64,000 nt of DNA from Fluviibacter phosphoraccumulans (GCF_016110345.1 NZ_AP019011.1:620001-684000), one strand, 5' to 3'. Counted from the stretch's first letter, positions 42,852-53,244 are shown. Numbers and translations are program-made. The notes: generated by a model from the sequence alone, not told the origin.

Positions 42852-43379
42852 GGCAACACTCCTGGGTGAAAGTAGATAACCAAGTAAAAAGGTAGGATAC
42901 TTTCCTCGATAAGTCCAGAACAAGTTCAAGAACTTTTGGTTATAACGCCAATCAGAAAACATATACCCTTCAAGCGTTGTAGGTATTTTTTGGCACTTAG
43001 ATTTAAGCAAGTTTATGGGTTCAATCAACCAAATTTTTTCGCATGGCACAGCAAGTGCACATCGATAAGCAGTTGATCTGAATGCAGCGACTGTGTTGTC
43101 TTTTCTAAAACGCAGGCCCAGATGGCGTTGTGAAAAGGGAAGGCCACTCAGCACCAAATGATTGGCAGTTCAGAGTAGCCGTGAAATTTTTTCTAAGCCG
43201 CAAAAGCATTACCGCCTGCAGTCAGTAGTATTCATTGAATCCATTTGTTATAGAACACCCTGAATTTTATTCATTCACAACAGGTGCTGCACTGCCCCAT
43301 TGAACACGCCCGCCTTAACTCAGGGGAGGGTTACCTCTGGCAAAGTGCTTGAAGTCGAGTTGCCGAAATTTTTGTGAGT
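42852..43379. other. Gene-free stretch
   Basis: No convincing gene, RNA or repeat seen. A long frame upstream of the DUF2789 gene in this interval has no ribosome site and no recognisable content. Confidence 0.5.
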
Positions 43380-44573
43380 CTATTGCGATGCCTTAGGGGT
43401 AAAGGGTTTTCGCCAAAGTGGTGCAAGTACCCATAACGCCAGCAACGGCCCGGGTAGCAGTAACCAAGCGATATACATGCCGACGCTACTTACTAGCGCA
43501 GTGCCTAGCTGGATTGAAACCATCCCAATGGTGAACCCGATGGCGTTCTGTAAAGCCAGTGCACTGCCCACAATATCAACGGGCGCGGCTTTTGCCGATA
43601 AAGCTGAGAATTGCGGAGAGTCGGCCACCACCGTGGCTCCCCAGAAAAGCAGAAAGGCAAGCAGCCAGCCTGGCTGGTCAACTGGTAGCAAGGGAAATAG
43701 TGTGCAACAGATTACTGAACCCGTTAAAGCAATGGCAGCAATCCGAGCGCTGCCAAAATGTTGGCTGAGTCGGCCACCAAGGATACAACTGATGGTGCCG
43801 ATTCCTACGACCAGAAATGAGATACCGGATTGCTCAGGTGTGTTGGGTTGCGTCAGGCCGCTAACAACGATTAGCGCTGGTACTATTGTCCAGAACGCAT
43901 AGACTTCCCACATATGGCCAAAATAGCCAAGCGCAGAAGCGCGAAACTGAGGAATCGTAAATGCTGACAGCACGTGACCCAGCCGCATGCCTGATTTTCC
44001 AGGATGGCGTTTGAGATGGGGGCCATCCCCCAAAAAGCAGATCATGGCGGCCGCGACAACAGCGAGGATGGAAGATATCAGAATTGATGATTGCCAGGAC
44101 CAATCCTCGCCAACAAGGCGTATTCCATGTGGTAAGGCTGTTCCCAGGGTCAACATACCGACCAGTTGAGCTAGGGTTTGACCAGCGCGTTCGGGAGCCC
44201 AGCTAACAACCATTTTCATCCCCAGCGGATAAACACCCGCCAGCGAGAATCCAACGGCAAATCGCCATAGCAAGCCACTGGAAAGCCCATCGGCAGTAAG
44301 CGCAAAGAGCGCATTAAAAAGTGCGCCAAAGAGAGCAGAGACCGTAAAGATGCGGCTGGCTTCGAAACGGTCGGCCAGCCCGCTGAGGGAGAAGCTCAGG
44401 GTGCCGATAATGAACCCAAGTTGGACTGCATTGGTGAGTAAGCCGATGTCTGCTTCGCTAATGCCCCAGGACTGCATGAGGTTGCCAGCGGCGCTGTTGG
44501 CTGAGAACCAAAGCGAAGTGCCAAACAATTGGGCTATTACGATTATCAAGACTGGTGAGTTAAGAACTCGCAT
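43380..44573 (-). CDS. Major facilitator superfamily transporter
   Basis: A 397-residue protein with 12 predicted transmembrane helices. The loop between helices 2 and 3 carries SGLADRFEASR (G-x-x-x-D-R-x-x-R), the MFS signature, and a second copy (GGRLSQHFG) follows helix 8. It is probably a proton-coupled exporter or anion/cyanate-type carrier of the inner membrane; the substrate is not readable from sequence. It is a single gene. Confidence 0.83.
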   Translation of the reverse strand: MRVLNSPVLIIVIAQLFGTSLWFSANSAAGNLMQSWGISEADIGLLTNAVQLGFIIGTLSFSLSGLADRFEASRIFTVSALFGALFNALFALTADGLSSGLLWRFAVGFSLAGVYPLGMKMVVSWAPERAGQTLAQLVGMLTLGTALPHGIRLVGEDWSWQSSILISSILAVVAAAMICFLGDGPHLKRHPGKSGMRLGHVLSAFTIPQFRASALGYFGHMWEVYAFWTIVPALIVVSGLTQPNTPEQSGISFLVVGIGTISCILGGRLSQHFGSARIAAIALTGSVICCTLFPLLPVDQPGWLLAFLLFWGATVVADSPQFSALSAKAAPVDIVGSALALQNAIGFTIGMVSIQLGTALVSSVGMYIAWLLLPGPLLALWVLAPLWRKPFTPKASQ

Positions 44574-44712
44574 CGTCCTATGCTACAGCAAACATTCTGG
44601 CAGGATTCTTATTGAGAGGATGATTGGGCTATTAATTGACTAAGGTGTACTAGACTCAATAAAGAAGGTTATGAATCGCTCTCGAAACATTAGACAACTT
44701 GAAGCCCTGAAC

Positions 44713-45819
44713 TTAATTCTCTAAGGGGGTGTTAGGAGGGGGAAGTGATAGGCGAGATACCACGCTATACCCGTTAAATGATGAAATGCACCCAGTATCC
44801 AAAGTCATCATGAGGGCGAAGCCGATAACTAGACCAATAGTCGCGAAGCGCTGGTTACCATTCCGGTGCGTTTCAGGAATCACTTCATTGGACACCACAA
44901 AAATCATCGCTCCGGCGGCAAGGCCGAGGCCAACAGGGTAGGCAATCGCAAGGCCGCTCGAGAGCGTGATACCCATCACAGCGCCAAGGGGTTCCAGCAA
45001 CCCCGTCATAGAAGCGATGATGACGGATTTCAGTCTACCGTAGCCAACGCTCCGTAATGCCATCACAACAGCTAGGCCTTCAGGAATATCCTGCATTGCG
45101 ATTGCAGATGTCAGCGGAACACCGACCTGAAGATCACCTTGGGCGAAGCTGACGCCAATGGCCATACCCTCTGGGATATTGTGAAGAGCAATCGCCAGGA
45201 CAAAGAGCCAGATGCGGCTGAGACGACGCGTCTCCGGACCGTAGGTGCCCGTGTGAGTGTGTTCGTGAGGCGTAAATTCGTCCATGCCTACCATGAGCAT
45301 AACGCCGATGGCCATACCGGCAACTACCGTCAAGGCACCAAGGAGGGCGTTTCCCGTCATGGTCTCGGCAGCCTGGAGGCCCGGCAGGATAAGTGAGAAC
45401 GAGCTTGCGGACAGCATCATCCCGGCTGCCAGACCCAGTAAACTATCCTCAATTTTCTGTGGCAGACTTTTGAGGAAATAACCAGGAATCGCGCCTACGG
45501 TGGTCATGGCAAATCCGGCAAAACCGCCCCAGAGCGCGTAGCGTATGGTCGTCGTGTGCTCTCCTGTCAGAATATCTAGTAATCCTGTCAGAAGAAGAGC
45601 GAAAATCGTGATGCAAGAAACCCCCAAACCAATAGAAGCAAATGGGTGGTTATTGATGTGCTGGCTTAGTGATCCAGATTTCAAGGAGCTTAGTAACATT
45701 GCTCCAATTGTAAGAGATAAGCAAAAATTGTCTATTGGCAGCAAGGTTGATGGGGAGTGTCGGTATTGGTACGCTTGTGTTGCCTTAAGTGGGTTAACTT
45801 CTTGATAGTAAGTAGACAT
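44713..45819 (-). CDS. ZIP-family metal transporter (GufA-like)
   Basis: A 368-residue membrane protein, with ZIP motifs HNIPEGMAIGVSFAQG in helix 4 and MQDIPEGLAVVMAL in helix 5 that build the binuclear metal site, and a His-rich cytoplasmic loop (TPHEHTHTG). It would move Zn2+ or another divalent metal into the cytoplasm. An ATG at 45699 gives a more usual N-terminus and leaves room for the promoter of the divergent reductase gene (start 45834), so the true start is uncertain. Confidence 0.85.
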   Translation of the reverse strand: MSTYYQEVNPLKATQAYQYRHSPSTLLPIDNFCLSLTIGAMLLSSLKSGSLSQHINNHPFASIGLGVSCITIFALLLTGLLDILTGEHTTTIRYALWGGFAGFAMTTVGAIPGYFLKSLPQKIEDSLLGLAAGMMLSASSFSLILPGLQAAETMTGNALLGALTVVAGMAIGVMLMVGMDEFTPHEHTHTGTYGPETRRLSRIWLFVLAIALHNIPEGMAIGVSFAQGDLQVGVPLTSAIAMQDIPEGLAVVMALRSVGYGRLKSVIIASMTGLLEPLGAVMGITLSSGLAIAYPVGLGLAAGAMIFVVSNEVIPETHRNGNQRFATIGLVIGFALMMTLDTGCISSFNGYSVVSRLSLPPPNTPLEN

Positions 45820-45833
45820 TGCCTGGAGTCGAA

Positions 45834-46592
45834 ATGAGCTACTACACATTGCAGACTGTTCGTCATATAACTCATTGGGATGACAAGCTTTTTAGTTTCC
45901 GTTGCACCCGTGATCCGGCTCTGCATTTTGAAAATGGCCAGTTTGTTCTGATCGGCCTGATAAATGGTGATCGTCCGTTGCTGCGGGCTTACAGTTTCAT
46001 CAATGCTGACCATGAGCCGGAATTGGAATTTCTGAGTATCAAAGTACCCGATGGCGCACTTACGTCAAAGCTTCAGCTTATTCAGCCAGGGGATGAAATT
46101 GTGGTCTGCAAGGCGGCTAAAGGCTCACTCGTACTGCCGGATCTCAATCCCGGCAAACGACTTTTTCTGCTTGCTACAGGCACCGGGTTAGCCCCTTTTA
46201 TCAGCATTCTGCGAGGAGGAGAGGCATGTGCAAGATTTGAACAGGTTGTTTTGGTGCACGGCGTAAGGCGTGTAAGCGAGCTGGCTTACGCTGACGAGCT
46301 CAAAGCCTTTGCCACAAATCCGGGTTGCCATTATTACCCTACCGTCACACGTGAAAATTTTGAACACCGAGGGCGGATACCGGACTTGATTAAATCTGGA
46401 CGTCTCTGTGCTGATCTCGGGCTCGCTCCGCTGGATCCATCTAATGATCGCGTCATGATCTGTGGCAATACAGACATGCTAAAAGAGACACGTACTCTGC
46501 TTGAATCTTTGGGTTTTATTGGGTCGAACGCTAAAGGTAAACCCGGAGATTTTCTCGTGGAGAACGCTTTTGCAATCCAAAAACCGCGTTGA
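45834..46592 (+). CDS. fpr: Ferredoxin/flavodoxin-NADP+ reductase
   Basis: A 252-residue FAD enzyme. The FAD-binding barrel has RAYSFIN (R-x-Y-S/T motif, about 51-57), the NADP domain has LLATGTGLAPFISIL (about 112-126) and MICGNTDML (about 211-219), and the C-terminus is of the bacterial Fpr subclass. It transfers electrons between NADPH and ferredoxin or flavodoxin. GGAG precedes the ATG at 45834. Confidence 0.9.
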   Translation: MSYYTLQTVRHITHWDDKLFSFRCTRDPALHFENGQFVLIGLINGDRPLLRAYSFINADHEPELEFLSIKVPDGALTSKLQLIQPGDEIVVCKAAKGSLVLPDLNPGKRLFLLATGTGLAPFISILRGGEACARFEQVVLVHGVRRVSELAYADELKAFATNPGCHYYPTVTRENFEHRGRIPDLIKSGRLCADLGLAPLDPSNDRVMICGNTDMLKETRTLLESLGFIGSNAKGKPGDFLVENAFAIQKPR

Positions 46593-46695
46593 AGTATTGG
46601 TCGAGTTTTACTCATCAAGGACTGATCTTTAATGCTGGGGAAATGATGGTCGGGCACTTTAAGCGAAAGCCTCTCGGGAAGTAGCGATCGCTTTC

Positions 46696-46960
46696 GACAT
46701 CTCAAAAAAAAGTTGTCCACTGTGTGGGAAATTCATTTCTGAAGGTCAGCAGGATGCTCACTAAGATGCTAACCATCTGGTACCGAAATCGAAAGAAGTT
46801 AGACTAACGATCATCCTGTACAGTTATTGTCATCGTCAGATTCATGCGCTAGTCACAGAAAGAGAGCTTGCAGTTACCTGTTAAACGATCGTCGTGCTGC
46901 AGCATCGGTAGTTTGCTCAATTTGTAATCTGGGTAAAAAAAGCCTGAATATTTTTACCTG
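46696..46960 (+). pseudogene. Decayed HNH-protein paralogue
   Basis: Reading across several frames and stops the plus strand shows CPLCGKFISEGQQDAH, then ANHLVPKSKEVR, then YCHRQIHALVTERELA and FVIWVKKA. These follow the intact HNH protein at 41646-41990 in order. Multiple stops and indels show that it is a pseudogene. Confidence 0.6.
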
Positions 46961-47357
46961 AAAACGAAAAATGAGTTTGAGATTGCGATCATGAGCATCT
47001 AGTTAAAGCTTTCAACGTTATGCATGGTAGGTTTAATTAGTCTGTTGACTATGATTTAGGCAAATGTCAGCTACGCTGAGACGCGTTTTTTTACGGGTAA
47101 TCTGAACCTGCAAAAATATGGTTTCGGCGAGTTTTGCCGGTTCGGTTTTCTCGTCTATTAGGCACAGCTTTGGCTTGATTGAATCCAGCCAACCCACCAG
47201 TTGAGCTGCTGACTTATAAACGTGATTTCGAAGGCGCCAAAATATTGAAAGCCAGCATCGATCAGATGCTCTCACTGGGGACGAGTGATTCCCATTTTAG
47301 CGCCTGTGCCACCGCTACAACGCGTATCTTCCTTGCCGTTAAATGTGTTGCGACAAC
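46961..47357. other. Stretch without a convincing gene
   Basis: An 80-codon frame on the minus strand (47275-47033) lacks a ribosome site and recognisable content. I see no RNA gene or terminator. Confidence 0.4.
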
Positions 47358-48701
47358 CTAGAAAACTCCCTGTGCCAGCATGGCATCGGCTACTTTAACG
47401 AACCCAGCAATGTTTGCGCCGTCTACATAACTCACCGATCCATCCGGCCGAGTACCATAATCTAGGCAAGCATGGTGGATCCCTTTCATGATCTCATGCA
47501 GTCGGGCATCCACTTCCTCGCGAGGCCAAGAAAGGCGCATCGCGTTCTGGCTCATTTCGAGGCCAGACGTAGCAACGCCACCGGCATTGCTGGCCTTGCC
47601 CGGCGCGTAGAGCACTTTTGCCTGTTCAAATAGTTTGACGGCGTCTGCGGTGGAGGGCATGTTGGCGCCCTCTGCAACACACTGTAAGCCATTCTTGATT
47701 AATAGACGGGCATCCATTTCATCCAGTTCGTTTTGAGTCGCACAGGGCATGGCCACGTCTACAGGAATCTGCCACGGTTTGGCACCCGGGATGAACTGCA
47801 ACCCCGTAACTTCTGAAAATTCACTGATGCGCCCATAGTCGCGGTTTTTGATTTCCATTAGCCGACTCAGTTTTTCGGGTGTAAATCCCTCGGCATCATA
47901 AACAGTGCCACCCGAGTCGGACACCGTGAGTACTTTTGCGCCAAGGCTCATGGCTTTTTCCACAGCATATTGCGCCACATTACCTGATCCAGAAACAGCA
48001 ACCCGCATACCCGCGAGTGTTTTTCCTGCATGATTCAGCATTTCTTCGGCAAAGTAGACCGTGCCATAACCGGTGGCTTCAGGACGAATCAGTGAGCCAC
48101 CAAACGACAGACCCTTGCCTGTAAAAACACAGTCAGACTTGTTGGCAAGTTTCTTCATCATCCCGGCCATGTACCCCACTTCTCGTCCACCGACACCGAT
48201 ATCGCCAGCAGGTACATCTGTATCTGAACCAATATGACGATACAGCTCGGTCATGAATGCCTGACAAAAGCGCATCACCTCGGCATTGCTGCAACCCTTG
48301 GGGTCAAAATCCGAACCACCTTTGCCACCACCCATGGGTAAAGTGGTGAGCGCATTCTTGAACGTTTGCTCGAAGGCCAGAAACTTGAGTATGGAGAGAT
48401 TCACCGAAGGGTGAAAACGGATTCCCCCCTTATAAGGTCCAATTGCCGAGTTGTGCTGAATTCGGAACCCGCGATTGACGCGAACCGCACCTCGGTCATC
48501 AACCCATGACACGCGAAAAATGATCATTCGTTCAGGTTCTACAAGGCGTTCTAGCAAACCCTGTTCGGTATATTTGGGGTGGTTTGCAATAAAAGGCCAA
48601 ACACTTTCCATCACCTCCGCAACAGCTTGCAGGTATTCAGGCTGCCCCGGATTACGTTGTTTGATATTTTCGATGAAGATGTTAAATCGTGCGAGGTTCA
48701 T
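47358..48701 (-). CDS. gdhA: NADP-type glutamate dehydrogenase
   Basis: A 447-residue enzyme, the standard length of the hexameric GdhA family. The catalytic block LPMGGGKGGSDFDPKG (Lys at about 126) and dehydrogenase motif GDIGVGGREVGYM are present, as is the NADP-binding GSGNVAQYA fold with Ser after VTVSDS. It aminates 2-oxoglutarate to glutamate for ammonium assimilation. The ATG at 48701 follows GAGAGGA at 8 bp; a longer frame adds 17 residues not seen in the family. Confidence 0.95.
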   Translation of the reverse strand: MNLARFNIFIENIKQRNPGQPEYLQAVAEVMESVWPFIANHPKYTEQGLLERLVEPERMIIFRVSWVDDRGAVRVNRGFRIQHNSAIGPYKGGIRFHPSVNLSILKFLAFEQTFKNALTTLPMGGGKGGSDFDPKGCSNAEVMRFCQAFMTELYRHIGSDTDVPAGDIGVGGREVGYMAGMMKKLANKSDCVFTGKGLSFGGSLIRPEATGYGTVYFAEEMLNHAGKTLAGMRVAVSGSGNVAQYAVEKAMSLGAKVLTVSDSGGTVYDAEGFTPEKLSRLMEIKNRDYGRISEFSEVTGLQFIPGAKPWQIPVDVAMPCATQNELDEMDARLLIKNGLQCVAEGANMPSTADAVKLFEQAKVLYAPGKASNAGGVATSGLEMSQNAMRLSWPREEVDARLHEIMKGIHHACLDYGTRPDGSVSYVDGANIAGFVKVADAMLAQGVF

Positions 48702-48864
48702 ATCCAAATTCCTCTCAAATAAATATTTATATTTTGCACTGATTTGGTGCAAATAGGGTGAGGACTTTTCGAAATCTGTTCTTGTATGTAGTATAGTAGT
48801 TTAGTAGGTTATTAAGATAAATTTTCGCAGCAACAAACCAAAAAATCAAACCAGCAGAGTCAAT

Positions 48865-49806
48865 ATGTCCGATCCGGTCATCCTCTTTTTCGTTCTAGGC
48901 TTAACAGCAGGTTTATGCCGTTCAGACCTAAAGATTCCAGGGGTGCTCTATGAGAGCCTCAGCATTGTTCTGTTGCTCGCCATTGGTTTAAAGGGTGGCG
49001 TAGCTTTGTCTAAGCACAACCCAGCAGACCTATTCGCGCCCATCCTAATCGTGACTTTAGCGGCGATGCTTGTTCCAATTATTGCTTTTACCATTGCATC
49101 TTACTTTGGTAGGTACAAAAGAGCGGACGCAGGTGCTCTGGCTGCACACTACGGTTCTGTGAGTGTAGTTACCTTCGCTGTGGGCTCTAGTTTTCTGGTA
49201 CGTCAGTCAGAGGAATTCGAGGGCTTCATATCCGTTTTCCTCGTGATTTTAGAAATTCCCGGGCTACTAGTTGGCGTAGCCCTTGCACGTTGGGCGGCTA
49301 CACAGACACGATGGGGAAATTTGATTCATGAAATCATCACAGGAAAGAGTATTGTGCTGCTGGTCGGCGGTATGGTTATTGGGTATTTCTGTGGTGAGGA
49401 TGGCGCAGCATCAATTGCCCCATTGTTTTTTGGTCTATTCAAAGGACTTCTGGCCATTTTTTTGCTCGAGATGGGACTCGTAACTGCTGGTCGGTTAGCT
49501 GAGCTAAAAAAATCTGGAATTTTTCTGGTAGTGTTTGGGATTCTTATGCCACTGCTTGGCGCTACTATCGGTATTCTTACTGCGATGGTGATCAATCTAA
49601 GTGTCGGTGGTGCAACGTTGCTTGCGACGCTTTTCGCGAGTGCTTCATATATTGCCGCACCAGCTGCTATTCGTATGGCGGTTCCAGAAGCAAACCCATC
49701 GCTTTCAATCGGCGCAAGTCTTGGCGTCACTTTTCCCTTGAACATTACAATTGGTATTCCGCTCTACTACACGTTCAGCCAATGGCTTCTGGGTGCTAAT
49801 CAATGA
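48865..49806 (+). CDS. sbtA: SbtA-family sodium-dependent bicarbonate transporter
   Basis: A 313-residue membrane protein of the SbtA (DUF897) family with two inverted repeats of five helices. FFVLGLTAGLCRSDLKIP start, GLKGGVALS near residue 45 and AHYGSVSVVTFAVG near 93 are characteristic. It takes up bicarbonate with Na+. The next gene overlaps by 4 bp and encodes its PII-like regulator. It divergently shares an AT-rich upstream region with gdhA. A bicarbonate importer fits an autotrophic host. Confidence 0.9.
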   Translation: MSDPVILFFVLGLTAGLCRSDLKIPGVLYESLSIVLLLAIGLKGGVALSKHNPADLFAPILIVTLAAMLVPIIAFTIASYFGRYKRADAGALAAHYGSVSVVTFAVGSSFLVRQSEEFEGFISVFLVILEIPGLLVGVALARWAATQTRWGNLIHEIITGKSIVLLVGGMVIGYFCGEDGAASIAPLFFGLFKGLLAIFLLEMGLVTAGRLAELKKSGIFLVVFGILMPLLGATIGILTAMVINLSVGGATLLATLFASASYIAAPAAIRMAVPEANPSLSIGASLGVTFPLNITIGIPLYYTFSQWLLGANQ

Positions 49807-50120
49807 CTTCACGACTTATTACAAGAAAACTGATCACCATTATTTGTGAGAGTTGCCTAGAAGGACAGATTACGCAAGCATCAATAAAACTCGGTGCGAG
49901 GGGTTATACGGTTTGCGATGCACGAGGTAAGGGGGCGCACGGATTACGTGATGGCTCGTGGCCTGAAAAGGGAAATATACGAATTGAAATAATTTGCGAC
50001 GAGCCTATAGCGACTCGCGTTTTAGATCTATTAGTTGAGAACTATTACCAAAACTATACATTTGTTACGTTTGTTGCTGACGTAGGAGTTCTTCGTCCAG
50101 AAAAATTTCAAGTGATTTAA
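49803..50120 (+). CDS. sbtB: SbtB-like PII regulator of the bicarbonate transporter
   Basis: A 105-residue PII-superfamily protein. The T-loop region carries DARGKGAHGLRDGSW (about 40-54), typical of SbtB-type proteins next to SbtA. SbtB trimers bind adenine nucleotides and lock SbtA. It overlaps sbtA by ATGA, so the pair is translationally coupled. The C-terminal CGPxGC redox motif of some cyanobacterial SbtB is absent. Confidence 0.82.
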   Translation: MTSRLITRKLITIICESCLEGQITQASIKLGARGYTVCDARGKGAHGLRDGSWPEKGNIRIEIICDEPIATRVLDLLVENYYQNYTFVTFVADVGVLRPEKFQVI

Positions 50121-50232
50121 TTTTTTAACATCGCTGGGAGTGAAATTCTTCTAATCGTATTATTATCACATAGATTACTAATAAATTTTTTTTCAAGCTG
50201 AACTGAAGTTTTCAAAAATTTAATAGATAGCG

Positions 50233-51936
50233 CTACTTGGTGGAATTCAAGTCTTGATCCCTAAAATACACACTGATCGATTCGACAATTGCTTGGGATA
50301 CCAAATGCTCTGAGGAGTAAACAGTTCCCAATTGTGCGCTTGATAAAATTGCGAAGTCGTTTGCATTCTTGCTATCAATAAGCACCATCACATCAGGATT
50401 GAGAGTTTTTGCTGTTTCAACCATTTTTTTGATTTCAACTGGATTATTGGCTGTAATGACTAAAATGGCAGCTTCTGCAATGTGCGCTTGAATGAGCACA
50501 GCTGGCTCTGCGGCATTTCCATAAACAGCTGCAAAGCCCGCTGCACGCAACGATTCAACAGTGTCGCGATTTTGCTCAGCGATTACTAATGGAATTTCAC
50601 GTGTTTTCAAGGCATCAACGATTGATTTACCTATAGCACCGTAACCAACAATAATTACTTGCCCTTCAAGTAGTCTTCGCTCTGTAGACATTGGTAACTC
50701 TGATAAAGGATCTTTTCGTTGGTCCAAAAACCTTGCCTTACTAGAATTAGCCAGTAGCCAATTTCGAATTGGATTAATTAAAGTAAAAATTATAGGATTG
50801 ATTGCAATTGAAATTAATGCACCAGCCAGAATAAGGCTAAAAGCAAGTTGAGGGATTAACCCTAACGTTAACCCTAGTCCAGCCAGAATGAACGAAAACT
50901 CTCCGATTTGAGCAAGGCTTGCTGCGATCGTAAGGGCTGAATTCAGTGGATATCGGAAAAGAAGCACTAGGGCGATAGCAGCGATAGATTTGCCAATAAC
51001 AATGATAGAAAGCACTGTTAAAACTGCGAGCGGATTTTCGAAAAGAACACTTGGCTGGAAAAGCATCCCAACCGATACAAAAAACAACACAGAAAACGCA
51101 TCTTGTAGTGGTAATGAATCTTTTGCTGCACGCTTGCTGAGCTCAGACTCCCGTAGAACTACCCCGGCAAAGAACGCACCCAAGGCAAATGAAACATTGA
51201 AGAGTTCAGCAGCTCCAAAAGCTATACCGATTGCTGCAGTTATTACGGCTAATGTAAATAGCTCGCGCGATCCTGTCTTGGCAATCATCCACAATATCTT
51301 TGGCATAATTCTCTTGCCAATTACTAACATCATCGCGATAAATCCGCCGACTTGCAGAAGAGTTTTTCCAATCAAGAATAGTATTGACGAATCAACTTCA
51401 TTTGAAGCATTTGATCGATGTAAATTCGAAAGGACCGGAAGTAAGACTAAGGCGAGGACTGTTACTAAATCTTCTACAACAAGCCATCCAATGGCAATAC
51501 GGCCATTCATGGATGAGGTGATATTTTCTCGCTCAAGCGCTTTGATCAAAACGACTGTGCTGGCACATGAAAGTGATAAACCAAAAACAACTGAGGCCCA
51601 TAGGTCCCAACCCCAAAATGTTGCGATAAACGCTCCCAACACTGTTGCAATCAGCATTTGAAAAATTGCTCCGGGGACAGCAATCTTCTTAACAGAAAGC
51701 AAATCGTTAATAGAAAAATGAAGCCCAACACCAAACATCAAGAGCATTACACCGATTTCTGAAAGTTGTGCTGCAATTCCCATGTCTCCCGCATAACCAG
51801 GTGTGGCAGGGCTTATTGCGATACCAGCCATGAGATAACCGACTAAGGCTTGGACACCCATTTTTTCGGCAATAACCCCAAAAATCAATGCTAGTCCGAA
51901 AGCAGCTGCTATGGTCGTTATGAGAGCATGTTCCAT
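50233..51936 (-). CDS. Kef-type monovalent cation:proton antiporter (CPA2, YbaL-like)
   Basis: A 567-residue protein. The N-terminal Na+/H+-exchanger domain has about 12 helices (to residue 385), including LMLFGVGLHFS and the FFAGVVLRESE segment. A cytoplasmic RCK/TrkA-N domain (about 410-530) holds the nucleotide-binding VIIVGYGAIGKS. It exchanges K+ or Na+ for protons under nucleotide or glutathione-adduct control. The short C-terminus lacks a TrkA-C domain. Confidence 0.9.
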   Translation of the reverse strand: MEHALITTIAAAFGLALIFGVIAEKMGVQALVGYLMAGIAISPATPGYAGDMGIAAQLSEIGVMLLMFGVGLHFSINDLLSVKKIAVPGAIFQMLIATVLGAFIATFWGWDLWASVVFGLSLSCASTVVLIKALERENITSSMNGRIAIGWLVVEDLVTVLALVLLPVLSNLHRSNASNEVDSSILFLIGKTLLQVGGFIAMMLVIGKRIMPKILWMIAKTGSRELFTLAVITAAIGIAFGAAELFNVSFALGAFFAGVVLRESELSKRAAKDSLPLQDAFSVLFFVSVGMLFQPSVLFENPLAVLTVLSIIVIGKSIAAIALVLLFRYPLNSALTIAASLAQIGEFSFILAGLGLTLGLIPQLAFSLILAGALISIAINPIIFTLINPIRNWLLANSSKARFLDQRKDPLSELPMSTERRLLEGQVIIVGYGAIGKSIVDALKTREIPLVIAEQNRDTVESLRAAGFAAVYGNAAEPAVLIQAHIAEAAILVITANNPVEIKKMVETAKTLNPDVMVLIDSKNANDFAILSSAQLGTVYSSEHLVSQAIVESISVYFRDQDLNSTK

Positions 51937-52040
51937 CGTTTTATCACTACCTTTTTCATCATTAGAGCGTATCCTTAACTAGTCGACGCCCCCTGTTAAC
52001 TTAGGCTAAAATATGTCAGTAATTCTTGTTAGGGTCTGAA

Positions 52041-52154
52041 ATGAACACCACATTACAAGTTGTTTTGTTCATAGGTGTCGTTAGCATAGGTATTGTTGTA
52101 TTCGTAGGTGTGTTTGCAAATTCACGCAGCAAAAGAGACAAAAACAATTTATAG
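52041..52154 (+). CDS. Possible 37-residue single-span membrane protein
   Basis: AGGGTCTGAA precedes the ATG. The peptide is one hydrophobic helix (VVLFIGVVSIGIVVFVGVF) followed by a basic tail (NSRSKRDKN), the usual topology of small inner-membrane proteins. It lies between the Kef gene and the stress-protein gene, both on the other strand. No further evidence. Confidence 0.4.
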   Translation: MNTTLQVVLFIGVVSIGIVVFVGVFANSRSKRDKNNL

Positions 52155-52317
52155 TCGACAGTTAAATATATAGGTTTGTTATGATTTCCTCGGCTAATGT
52201 TTTCGCTGCTTCACCAGTAGTCCCATCTACATCGATGAGTGATACACATATTCGCTTAACTCACCACGTTCTTATAACTTATTTATCTCAGAATTAATAA
52301 GTTTTGACCAGTTCTCT

Positions 52318-53244
52318 CTAGTGATGTAAATGCATCAAGTCTAAAGAAGGCGTTCGACTGTCTATCACCACAAGTACATCTGCATTTGAAGAATTCAAGA
52401 CATGTTTGGTCACACTTCCTAACAGCATTTCATCTGTTACATGCGTCCCATGTTTACCCATAACGATTAAGTCAAACTGTGTTTGTTTCGAATAATCAGG
52501 GATTAGTTTTGATGCATGTCCAATTTCCACAACACTTCGATATCTGGCATTTTCAATGCCACATTTGACAGCCAATTTATTTAGCTCGTTGAATGCGTTT
52601 GATACGCAAGTGCTTTTGTAATGGCTAACTTCATCACTTGTAATACCAGCTGATCTTAGCTTGCTTTCATAGGGCATATCAAAAACATGCAATAGAACGA
52701 CATCGCTTTGTGGTGCAATTTTTTTTGCTAGCTGTATAGACATCTCTGAGCTGTGGGAGAAATCGACTGGAATCAGAATCGTTCTATACGGTCCCTCACA
52801 AGGATTCCGGGCAATTAATACAGGGCACCGACTTTTGCGAAGTAGCCTAGAAGAAGTCGTGCCAAGACCAAACTTGATGGCTTCATTTTCTCCTTTGTAT
52901 CCCGTAACCAGCAGATTGGTATCCAACAGTTCAGATTGTTTGCTGATGACATTGAATGCCAAGCCTGAGTCGACGTGTATGCGAGCAGATATGCCTCGGT
53001 TGCGCACTGGGTTCGATGCAAGTGTTTCAATTTGTTCACGGCTGTTTTCTATGGCTTTGCTGACGATGCTCTCTGCTTTTGTACCGATGAGTTCGCGAAT
53101 GCCTGAAAAGAAATCTATTTCAATGCAATGAGTTAGCGTAATTTGTGCATTTAAACAGGCGGTTATCTCAAAGCCTCGGTCTAAAGCATCAAGCGAAGAA
53201 GGAGATAAATCGATAGCAACCATAATGTTGTTGATTGTTGTCAT
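52318..53244 (-). CDS. Tandem-domain universal stress protein
   Basis: A 308-residue protein of two UspA domains (about 1-150 and 155-300). The second holds an ATP-binding G-x2-G-x9-G(S/T)-type segment (GKHGTHVTDEMLLGSVTKHVL). Such proteins act in stress and energy-limitation responses. Element B copy 2 ends 37 bp upstream of its start, so its native promoter has probably been displaced. Confidence 0.9.
   Translation of the reverse strand: MTTINNIMVAIDLSPSSLDALDRGFEITACLNAQITLTHCIEIDFFSGIRELIGTKAESIVSKAIENSREQIETLASNPVRNRGISARIHVDSGLAFNVISKQSELLDTNLLVTGYKGENEAIKFGLGTTSSRLLRKSRCPVLIARNPCEGPYRTILIPVDFSHSSEMSIQLAKKIAPQSDVVLLHVFDMPYESKLRSAGITSDEVSHYKSTCVSNAFNELNKLAVKCGIENARYRSVVEIGHASKLIPDYSKQTQFDLIVMGKHGTHVTDEMLLGSVTKHVLNSSNADVLVVIDSRTPSLDLMHLHH

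Noticed and set aside
42852..43157. N-terminal extension of about 100 residues on the DUF2789 gene
   Set aside because: The family starts at the ATG at 42851 behind AGGAG; the upstream part shows no family resemblance or ribosome site.
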